From NCBI GenBank assembly GCA_900315935.1, contig ONBB01000002.1:1-64000 (forward strand): 64,000 nucleotides of DNA, in the 5' to 3' direction. Made by a program: the position numbers and the translations under genes. A model generated the notes under the pieces. It had not been told where the DNA came from. It ran no database searches and worked only from the letters and a program-made list of their open reading frames with translations. Positions 37,286-43,568 of the stretch are shown here, one piece after another. Positions within the stretch are counted from its first letter, which is position 1; the number at the start of each line of letters is the position of its first letter. Origin of the DNA: an uncultured Bacteroidales bacterium. Lineage in GTDB: Bacteria; Bacteroidota; Bacteroidia; Bacteroidales; P3.

Positions 37286-38620
37286 CTAGAAGTTGTACTT
37301 GACCAGGGCGCAGATGCGGTGGCCGAAGACGCTGTGGGGATCAGCGACCGTGGCGTCGGACTGCAGGGCGCCGTAGCCGACGAGGTTGCACTCGTATTCG
37401 AGGCCCAGGTTAAAGGCGGCGGTGTTGTAGCTGATGGAGGGCGCCAAGCGGACGATATGGTCGATATTCTTGACCCCTTTCTTCATGTAGAGCTGTTCCG
37501 CCGGGATGGCAAATTTATACCCGTCGGGCAAGCCGAGGTTCTTCTGGTAGCCGAAGAAGATGTCGAAGCGGACGCGCTTGCCATAGGCCACGTTGAGGTA
37601 GCTGACCGACGAGCGGACGGGCTGGTAGGACTCCTGCGAGCCGGCATCGGCAACCCAGGCGTAGCCACTGAACATGTTGAGGTGGCCGAGGTTCTGCGCC
37701 AGTGTGCTGCGCAGCTTGACGGCCAGCAGACCCTCGGTATACTGCGCGTAGAGCGTCGGCGAGAAGGAGCGGCAATGGCCTTCGTGCAGAGTGGTGTAGG
37801 GCTCGCCTCCGTAAATGTCGGTTACAGGAATCTCACGACGGATGGCGAGGTCGGTGTAGTCGACACCCAGCTGCGCATAGACCGTTCTGCTATGGTAATT
37901 GAGGCCCAGGAAGAGTTCGGGCACGAGGGCGCGGTTGGCGTAGGCGGCCGACTCGCCGTCGGGGCCGGGCGAGGTGAACTGGAACTGCCACAGGGCGGCG
38001 GCGGTGAAGCCAAGGCCGGAGGGGATGGCGAAGGTGTAGCGCACCTGCGGCGTGCGGCTGTGAGCGCGGAAGGGGGCACCGGCGGCCATGCCGAGCACCT
38101 CGGGCATGATGCTGCCCGAGACGGGGTGCCAGTCCTGACCCACCAGCAGCTCGTGCGAGGCGCGCTCGGAGGCTTCCCAGTTGAGCTTGACATAGGCCAG
38201 GCGCAGGCGCAGGACACTGTTGGTGGTGCCGAAGCCGGCAAAGTCGGCCTCCACCTTGCCGCTCGACGAGGCACCCAGCAGCTGCGGACCCATTAGGTTG
38301 GCGCCGACGCGCGTGGTGAGGGCCAGCAGGCGGGTCTCGGGGACGGCGTTGCGGTCGAAGCGGTGCTCGTCGCCGTAAGTCTCGGCCTCGGCCTCGGTCA
38401 TGTTCCAGTCCTCGTCGTAGGGAACCATCAGGTACTCGCCGCCGCAGACGGTAATCATGCGGCGCGAATCGAACGAGAAATAGTTGCGCACAAAGCCGTA
38501 GAGCTGGATGGAAGCCTTCTTGTCGGCCGGCTTGGCGGTGGGCTTGGGCGACTCCTGCGCCGCCACCGTGGCGGCGGCGCAGAGCATCGCGATAAGGAGG
38601 GTGTACTTTCGCATAATCAT
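37286..38620 (-). CDS. Outer membrane beta-barrel porin-like protein
   Basis: 444 residues from ATG 38620 (MIMRKYTLLIAMLCAAATVAAQ); the ATG at 38614 is equally possible. A signal peptide is followed by a long series of amphipathic beta-strands (IQLYGFVRNYFSFDSRR, VRYTFAIPSGLGFTAAALWQFQFTSP, VYAQLGVDYTDLAIRR) and a terminal aromatic residue (LVKYNF), typical of an outer-membrane barrel. It resembles Bacteroidota DcaP/porin-type barrels, but I cannot name the family with certainty. The SLC13 anion transporter gene is 8 bp upstream, so the two may form a trans-envelope uptake pair for a dicarboxylate. Confidence 0.8.
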   Translation of the reverse strand: MIMRKYTLLIAMLCAAATVAAQESPKPTAKPADKKASIQLYGFVRNYFSFDSRRMITVCGGEYLMVPYDEDWNMTEAEAETYGDEHRFDRNAVPETRLLALTTRVGANLMGPQLLGASSSGKVEADFAGFGTTNSVLRLRLAYVKLNWEASERASHELLVGQDWHPVSGSIMPEVLGMAAGAPFRAHSRTPQVRYTFAIPSGLGFTAAALWQFQFTSPGPDGESAAYANRALVPELFLGLNYHSRTVYAQLGVDYTDLAIRREIPVTDIYGGEPYTTLHEGHCRSFSPTLYAQYTEGLLAVKLRSTLAQNLGHLNMFSGYAWVADAGSQESYQPVRSSVSYLNVAYGKRVRFDIFFGYQKNLGLPDGYKFAIPAEQLYMKKGVKNIDHIVRLAPSISYNTAAFNLGLEYECNLVGYGALQSDATVADPHSVFGHRICALVKYNF

Positions 38621-38628
38621 ACAACTGT

Positions 38629-40074
38629 TTAGGTGAGCAGTCCAGCCTTGCCGGCGAAAATCAGGACAAGGTAGCCCACGATAAGGCCGACGACACCGAC
38701 AAAGATGCCGACATAGACCATCTCCTTCTGCTTGATGAAGCCCTTGGAGTAGGCGATGGCGTTGGGGGGCGTGGAGATGGGCAGCGCCATGGCCAGCGAG
38801 GCGGCCATAGCGAGGCCGACGATGAGGGTGGTGATGCCGCCGAAGGGCTCCAGCTGGCTCTCCATGCCCTTGCCCACGGTGATGAGGATGGGGATGAGGA
38901 GGGCGGCCGAGGCGCTGTTGGACATGAAAGTGGACATGAACACGCAGAGCAGGCCCGAGCCGAGGATGACCAGCATCGGCGACCAGGTGCCGAAGGGGAT
39001 GGTGCTGACCAGCAGGTCGGCCAGCTTGGTCTCGTTGATGCCCACGCCGAGGGCAAAGCCGCCGGCCACGAGCCAGAGCACGTCCCAGTCGATCTTGGCC
39101 AGGTCGGCCTTCTTGAAGACGCCGGTGATGACGAAGACGGCGAAGGGGATGAGGGCCACGACGTAGGAGTTGAGGCCGAGGGTGGTGGTCTCGCCTATCT
39201 TGTTGCCGAAGACCCACAGGAGCACCGTAACGGCGAAAGTAACGTAGACGATGATGGCCTCGCGCGAGGTGTCCCACGTGCCGTCAATCTTGATGACGAT
39301 TTCCTTCTGGTTCGACTTGAAGACGCTGCCGAGGAAGAGCCACGACACAAGGAGGATGACGATGACCACGGGCACCATGACGAGCATCCACTGGAGGAAC
39401 GACACCTCGATGCCCATCAGGTCCTTGAGGTAGCCGACGGCGGTAACGTTGGGCGGGGTGCCGATGGGGGTGCCGAGGCCGCCGATGTTGGCAGCCACGG
39501 GGATGGCCAGGGCGAGACCCACCTTGCCCTTGTTGTCGCTCTCGGGCAGCGAGGCCAGCACGGGCACCAGGATGGCCACCATCATGGCCGCCGTGGCGGT
39601 GTTGGACATGAACATCGAGAGCAGGGCGGTGATGGTGATGAAGCCCAGCATGACCATCTTGGGCTTGGTGCCGAAGAGGCGGATGACCACACGCGCCAAG
39701 TTGGCGTCGAGCTTATACTTGGAGGCGGCGATGGCCAGCACGAAACCGCCCATGAAGAGCATCACCGTGGGGTTGGCGAACTCGTGCATGATGGTCTGGT
39801 ACTTGATGGGGTCGCCCAGGTTGTCGCCCGAAGCCATGAAGTCGAGCATGCTGGTCGAGGTGGTGAGCAGCATCAGAGCCATGATGACCCCCGAGGTGGC
39901 CCAGATAGGTATGGCCTCGGTAATCCACATGCAGGCGGCGAAGACGAAGATGGCGATGATGCGCTGCTGCATGACGGTGAGTTCCTCGATGCCGTAGAAC
40001 GACGTGGGGACGCACCAGCAGAAGAGCGTCAGGGCAAGGGTAACCACCCAGCCGATGACTTTTTTCTTGTCCAT
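38629..40074 (-). CDS. SLC13/DASS-family anion (dicarboxylate) symporter
   Basis: 481 residues with about eleven hydrophobic segments. The two SNT-type signatures of the DASS family are present: LSMFMSNTATAAMMVAIL and FMSTFMSNSASAALLIPIL, each preceded or followed by Pro-rich loops (GTPIGTPPN, LPISTPPNAIAYSKGF). The family moves dicarboxylates, citrate or sulfate with Na+; substrate cannot be fixed here. It sits between argF and the outer-membrane barrel gene. A 14-bp hairpin in the 84-bp gap from argF may attenuate read-through. Confidence 0.92.
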   Translation of the reverse strand: MDKKKVIGWVVTLALTLFCWCVPTSFYGIEELTVMQQRIIAIFVFAACMWITEAIPIWATSGVIMALMLLTTSTSMLDFMASGDNLGDPIKYQTIMHEFANPTVMLFMGGFVLAIAASKYKLDANLARVVIRLFGTKPKMVMLGFITITALLSMFMSNTATAAMMVAILVPVLASLPESDNKGKVGLALAIPVAANIGGLGTPIGTPPNVTAVGYLKDLMGIEVSFLQWMLVMVPVVIVILLVSWLFLGSVFKSNQKEIVIKIDGTWDTSREAIIVYVTFAVTVLLWVFGNKIGETTTLGLNSYVVALIPFAVFVITGVFKKADLAKIDWDVLWLVAGGFALGVGINETKLADLLVSTIPFGTWSPMLVILGSGLLCVFMSTFMSNSASAALLIPILITVGKGMESQLEPFGGITTLIVGLAMAASLAMALPISTPPNAIAYSKGFIKQKEMVYVGIFVGVVGLIVGYLVLIFAGKAGLLT

Positions 40075-40105
40075 AGTGGTAGTAGCTGTTTGGTAGTTTC
40101 ATGAA

Positions 40106-40143
40106 TAAAGACCTTAAGGACACAAAGGCCCTTAAGGTCTTTA
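40106..40143. terminator. Hairpin between argF and the transporter
   Basis: Perfect 14-bp stem TAAAGACCTTAAGG (40106-40119) / CCTTAAGGTCTTTA (40130-40143), 10-nt loop, just past the argF stop on the minus strand. It could terminate or attenuate transcription. Confidence 0.65.
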
Positions 40144-40158
40144 CTATTGTTGCGTGAT

Positions 40159-41160
40159 TTAGTCGCCGAGGGTGGCCACCATGACGGCCTTGATGGTGTG
40201 CATACGGTTCTCGGCCTCGTCGAAGACGATGCTGGCCTCGCTCTCGAACACATCTTCGGTAACCTCGATGCCGTCGAGGCCGAACTGCTTGTGGACGTCG
40301 CGACCGACCTGGGTCTCAAGGTTGTGGTAGGCGGGCAGGCAGTGCATGAACTTGCAGTTCTTGTTGCCGGTGGCCTTCATCATCTCCTTGTTGACCTGGT
40401 AGGGCTTGAGCATCTTGATGCGCTCTTTCCAGACCTCGGCGGGCTCACCCATGGAGACCCACACGTCGGTGTAGAGGAAGTCGCAACCCTTGACACCGGC
40501 CTTCACGTCGTCGGTAACGGTAACCTTGGCGCCGGTCTCCTTGGCGATCTTCTGGCACTCCTTGATGAGCTCCTTGCTGGGCTGGAGCTTCTTGGGGGCC
40601 ACGATGCGCACATCCATGCCCATCTTGGCGCCGCCGACCATGAGGCTGTTGCCCATGTTGAAGCGGGCATCGCCGATGTAGGCGAAGGTAACCTGGTTGA
40701 GGGGCTTGTCGCTGTGCTCCTGCATGGTGAGGAAGTCGGCCAAGATCTGGGTGGGGTGGCTCTCGTTGGTGAGGCCGTTCCACACGGGCACGCCGGCATA
40801 CTGGGCGAGCTCCTCGACGGTGGCCTGGTCGAAGCCACGGTACTCGATACCGTCATACATGCGGCCGAGGACGCGGGCGGTGTCCTTCATGCTCTCCTTG
40901 ACGCCGATCTGGCTGCCAGTGGGGCCGAGGTAGGTAACGTGGGCGCCCTGGTCCTTGGCGGCGACCTCGAAGGCGCAGCGGGTGCGGGTGGAGGTCTTCT
41001 CGAAGATGAGGGCGATGTTCTTGCCCTTCATGCGGGGCTGCTCGCAGCCGGCATATTTGGCGCGCTTGAGGTCGCGGGCCAGGTCGAGCAGATAGTTGAG
41101 CTCCTTCGGCGAAAAGTCGAGGATCTTCAGGAAATTGCGGTTTCTTAAATTGTAAGCCAT
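40159..41160 (-). CDS. argF: Ornithine carbamoyltransferase
   Basis: Interconverts ornithine + carbamoyl phosphate and citrulline + phosphate. 333 residues. Carbamoyl-phosphate site [15 protein letters not shown] at about 52-66 and catalytic HCLPAYH at about 270 (Cys in the HCLP motif) identify a true OTCase rather than a succinyl/acetyl-ornithine variant. The carbamate kinase gene upstream on the same strand suggests the catabolic direction (citrulline to carbamoyl phosphate to ATP), although arginine deiminase is not present. The start is AT-rich and follows heptamer repeats (41166-41199). Confidence 0.96.
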   Translation of the reverse strand: MAYNLRNRNFLKILDFSPKELNYLLDLARDLKRAKYAGCEQPRMKGKNIALIFEKTSTRTRCAFEVAAKDQGAHVTYLGPTGSQIGVKESMKDTARVLGRMYDGIEYRGFDQATVEELAQYAGVPVWNGLTNESHPTQILADFLTMQEHSDKPLNQVTFAYIGDARFNMGNSLMVGGAKMGMDVRIVAPKKLQPSKELIKECQKIAKETGAKVTVTDDVKAGVKGCDFLYTDVWVSMGEPAEVWKERIKMLKPYQVNKEMMKATGNKNCKFMHCLPAYHNLETQVGRDVHKQFGLDGIEVTEDVFESEASIVFDEAENRMHTIKAVMVATLGD

Positions 41161-41165
41161 AATAA

Positions 41166-41199
41166 CAATTTTGAAATTTGAATTTTGAATTTTGAAATT
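41166..41199. repeat. Heptamer tandem repeat downstream of the four-helix gene
   Basis: AT-rich units of ATTTTGA-type with period 7 (TTTTGAATTTTGAA and neighbours), immediately upstream of argF. They form one flank of the four-helix-bundle gene. Confidence 0.75.
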
Positions 41200-41234
41200 A
41201 TTTCCGTGATATTTATTGAAAGTCGAATTTTAAA

Positions 41235-41591
41235 CTATGAATTTTGAAGATTTTGTTTTTTGTTGCGTATCACTGTAACGAGTATCTTGATTATCTCCTC
41301 GGTCAAGGAATACGTCGGTTGGAATATGTCCGAAGTTATGTAGCCGGATTCCGAGAGAATTTCCAGCCAAAAGGCGGTCTCCTCGGCCTCTTTGAGTGCA
41401 ATGCTCAGTTTGCTGACACAATCGGCCTCGCTTTGCGGCCTTTTGGCCTCTCTAATATTGGCGCCAATGCTTGTGCCGCTTTTGAGGACCTGCTTCGACA
41501 TGGTGTACTCCCCGATGGCAGTCAAACGCTTATGCATTTCAACAATGCTGAGCGCCAGTTGCTTGCTTTTCGTATAAAGGGGATTCTCCAT
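41235..41591 (-). CDS. Four-helix bundle protein (S23/IVS family)
   Basis: 118 residues from ATG 41591 (MENPLYTKSKQLALSIVEMHKRL). Helical throughout, with the family pattern SKQVLKSGTSIGANIREAKRPQS and ALKEAEETAFWLEILSESGYI, matching the four-helix-bundle family first seen in 23S rRNA intervening sequences. Its function is unresolved. The gene is inserted between arcC and argF and flanked on both sides by period-7 AT-rich repeats (41166-41199 and 41596-41623), suggesting it arrived as a unit. Lower GC than the neighbours fits this. Confidence 0.9.
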   Translation of the reverse strand: MENPLYTKSKQLALSIVEMHKRLTAIGEYTMSKQVLKSGTSIGANIREAKRPQSEADCVSKLSIALKEAEETAFWLEILSESGYITSDIFQPTYSLTEEIIKILVTVIRNKKQNLQNS

Positions 41592-41595
41592 TAAC

Positions 41596-41623
41596 TTCAA
41601 AATTCGAAATTCAAAATTCGAAA
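41596..41623. repeat. Heptamer tandem repeat upstream of the four-helix gene
   Basis: Four units TTCRAAA: TTCAAAA, TTCGAAA, TTCAAAA, TTCGAAA at 41596, 41603, 41610 and 41617. Confidence 0.88.
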
Positions 41624-41625
41624 TT

Positions 41626-41651
41626 AGGATTGTCCGCTAGCGGACAATCCT
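41626..41651 (-). terminator. Inverted repeat at the arcC stop codon
   Basis: Perfect 12-bp stem AGGATTGTCCGC (41626-41637) / GCGGACAATCCT (41640-41651), 2-nt centre, overlapping the arcC stop. It could end or attenuate the arcC transcript. No T-tract. Confidence 0.6.
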
Positions 41652-42563
41652 CGTGCCGCAGGTGGGGTTGTCCAGCTGGCCGGCCTCGGTGATGACGCAC
41701 TCCTTGCCGCCGTTCTCGACGAACATGATGCCGGCGCGTACCTTGGGAGCCATCGACCCCTCGGCGAACTGACCCTCGGCGAGGTACTGCTTGGCCTGGG
41801 CCACGGTGATGGTGTCGAGCGCCTGCTCGTTCTCCTTGCGGAAATTGATGTAGACCTTGGGCACGTCGGTGAGGATGTAGAACTCGTCGGCACCGATCTG
41901 CACGGCGCAGAGGGCGGAGGCGAGGTCCTTGTCGATGACGGCCTCGACGCCACGCACCTTCGAACCTTCCTCGACCACGGGGATGCCGCCGCCGCCGACG
42001 GTAACGACGACGTTGCCGGCCTCGGCCAACTGCTTGACGATGTCTATATTATTGATACGCGTGGGCTTGGGCGAGGCCACCACCTTGCGCCAGCCGTTGC
42101 CCTTGGGGTCTTCGCGGTAGGCGGCGCCGGTCTCGGCGGCCAGTTGGTCGGCCTGCTCCTTGGTGTAGTAGGGGCCGACAGGCTTGGTGGGGTTCTGGAA
42201 CATGGGGTCGGCGGCATCGACACCCACCTGGGTAACGAGCGTAACCACATTGCGGCTGGACCCCAGCACGTTGCGCATGCCCATCTCGATGAGGTAGGCG
42301 ATGGAGCCCTGGGTCTCGGCGACGCAGAAGTCCATCGGCATGGCCTCGATGCCAAGCTGGCGGCCGGCCTCGTGCTGGAGCATGACATTGCCCACCTGGG
42401 GGCCGTTGCCGTGGCCGATCACCAGATTGTAGCCACGCTCGATGAGCGAGCGCAGGCTGCGGCAGGTGTCTTCCACATTGTGCAGTTGTTCTTGGTAGGT
42501 ACCTTTCTGGCCGCTACGCAGCAGGGCATTGCCACCGAAAGCGACCACAGCGAGTTTATTCAT
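41637..42563 (-). CDS. arcC: Carbamate kinase
   Basis: Makes ATP from carbamoyl phosphate and ADP, the energy-yielding last step of arginine/citrulline fermentation. 308 residues with the family pattern VVAFGGNALLR near the start, GHGNGPQVGN at about 49, VASPKPTRI at about 164, VTVGGGGIPVV at about 188 and VIDKDLASALCA at about 210. Promoter box at 42626-42633. With argF it gives citrulline breakdown to ornithine plus ATP, CO2 and NH3. Confidence 0.96.
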   Translation of the reverse strand: MNKLAVVAFGGNALLRSGQKGTYQEQLHNVEDTCRSLRSLIERGYNLVIGHGNGPQVGNVMLQHEAGRQLGIEAMPMDFCVAETQGSIAYLIEMGMRNVLGSSRNVVTLVTQVGVDAADPMFQNPTKPVGPYYTKEQADQLAAETGAAYREDPKGNGWRKVVASPKPTRINNIDIVKQLAEAGNVVVTVGGGGIPVVEEGSKVRGVEAVIDKDLASALCAVQIGADEFYILTDVPKVYINFRKENEQALDTITVAQAKQYLAEGQFAEGSMAPKVRAGIMFVENGGKECVITEAGQLDNPTCGTRIVR

Positions 42564-42625
42564 TTCTATCTTACCAGTTTAATATTCAACATTTTATGCA
42601 TTCCACACAACGAGCGTGGAAAATG

Positions 42626-42633
42626 CAAATGTA
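42626..42633 (-). promoter_or_regulatory. -7 promoter box of arcC
   Basis: Minus-strand TACATTTG fits TAnnTTTG, about 63 nt before the arcC start. Confidence 0.65.
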
Positions 42634-42727
42634 CGAAAAAAAAACAGTCTAGCGGTTTTTTTTATCAACATGCCGTTGAAACCGCCTACTCCATCCGGCA
42701 GCAAACGGCAAATCAAAGGTGATTTTC

Positions 42728-42747
42728 AAATGTTAAATTTAACATTT
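42728..42747. promoter_or_regulatory. 20-bp palindrome (operator candidate), copy 1
   Basis: AAATGTTAAATTTAACATTT is a perfect 20-bp palindrome followed by GCCGATTTTAACATTT. The same palindrome plus a similar follow-on occurs at 42966. This arrangement is typical of a repressor operator pair, but no regulator is known. Confidence 0.55.
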
Positions 42748-42965
42748 CAGATAGTGCCGATTTTAACATTTTAAGGCATAGCAAAGCAACATCTGCACAA
42801 TTTTACGATTACTCATATAACACACAGAGTAACAATAACTTAAACAACAGATACACAACAGATACACTCCAGGTTGATAATCAGCAATTTATAGGCTTCC
42901 CCTTTTTCTCCTCTTCTTACTCTCTAGGGGGCCTCTTGGGGAGTGGTTACGGAGGGGTTCGGAAT

Positions 42966-42981
42966 ATGTTAAATTTAACAT
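42966..42981. promoter_or_regulatory. 16-bp palindrome (operator candidate), copy 2
   Basis: ATGTTAAATTTAACAT, followed by GGCGGATTTTAACATTT as in copy 1. It lies about 80 nt upstream of the groES-like -7 box. Confidence 0.55.
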
Positions 42982-43040
42982 TTGAAAATGGCGGATTTTA
43001 ACATTTGGAGACCTGCGCGCCTGCGGGTGAAACATTTTAT

Positions 43041-43071
43041 TTTGCCATGTGATAGAAAAAGCGTATCTTTG
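43041..43071 (+). promoter_or_regulatory. groES-like promoter with -33 TTTG and CCATGT element
   Basis: TTTG at 43041-43044 (-33), CCATGT starting at 43045, and TATCTTTG at 43064-43071. This is a complete Bacteroidota promoter with 19-nt spacing. Confidence 0.85.
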
Positions 43072-43095
43072 CAGTTTCTAATCCGATTGAACATA

Positions 43096-43455
43096 ATGGC
43101 TAACACAAACATAGACAGACTGATAGTGGTGGGCGACCGGGTGCTGATCGACCCGTCGACACCGGCGCGGAAGACCAAGGGCGGCCTGCTGCTGCCGGCA
43201 GGCTACCAAGAGAAGGAGGAGGTGCAGAGCGGCTACATCCTGAAGGTGGGCCCCGGCTACCCCATCCCGAGCAACGACGACGGCGAGGCGTGGAACCCGT
43301 CCGAGCGCGAGGCGCGCTACATACCGTTGCAGGTGCGCCCGGGCGACCTGGCCATCTTCCTGCTCAAGAACGCCGTGGAAATCAAGTACAACAGCGAGAA
43401 ATACTTCATCGTGCCCCAAAGCGGCATATTGATGGTGGAACGCGACGAATTCTGA
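43096..43455 (+). CDS. GroES-family co-chaperone-like protein
   Basis: 119 residues from ATG 43096 (MANTNIDRLIVVGDRVLIDP). The chaperonin-10 fold is suggested by the N-terminal VVGDRVLIDPSTPARKTKGGLLLP and the C-terminal VRPGDLAIFLLKNAVEIKYNSEKYFIVPQSGILMVERDE. It has a longer mobile-loop/insert region than canonical GroES (VGPGYPIPSNDDGEAWNPSEREARYIPLQ). A standard GroES-GroEL pair is not here; this is probably a lineage-specific GroES paralogue. Good promoter upstream; alaS follows after a 15-bp inverted repeat. Confidence 0.85.
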   Translation: MANTNIDRLIVVGDRVLIDPSTPARKTKGGLLLPAGYQEKEEVQSGYILKVGPGYPIPSNDDGEAWNPSEREARYIPLQVRPGDLAIFLLKNAVEIKYNSEKYFIVPQSGILMVERDEF

Positions 43456-43488
43456 ATTGAATAACAAAGAAACTCCCCGCCTGCGGCG

Positions 43489-43538
43489 GAAATCTTGGAA
43501 ATCATAGAAATCTGATTCCGATGGATTTCCAAGATTTC
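43489..43538. repeat. 15-bp inverted repeat between groES-like and alaS
   Basis: GAAATCTTGGAAATC (43489-43503) and GATTTCCAAGATTTC (43524-43538), 20-nt loop, further flanked by CCCGC / GCGGG. It ends 30 nt before the alaS start. Possible terminator, attenuator or small palindromic element. Confidence 0.7.
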
Positions 43539-43568
43539 GCGAAGCGGGAAATAAACAAACAAACGATT

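Larger units (their letters stand above)
42564..43095. other. Divergent control region between arcC and groES-like
   Basis: This 532-bp AT-rich gap contains the arcC promoter, two copies of a TGTTAAATTTAACA palindrome (42728-42747 and 42966-42981), the second copy of the repeat seen at 3.2 kb (42849-42957, including G runs 42927-42957), and the groES-like promoter. No gene is visible. Confidence 0.75.

Noticed and set aside
41596-41623. Heptamer arrays as CRISPR-like or transposon ends
   Set aside because: Units are 7 bp, contiguous, with no spacers; the two flanks are not a matched terminal inverted repeat of fixed length.
42982-43095. Upstream in-frame ATG for the groES-like gene
   Set aside because: Lies upstream of the complete -33/-7 promoter at 43041-43071.
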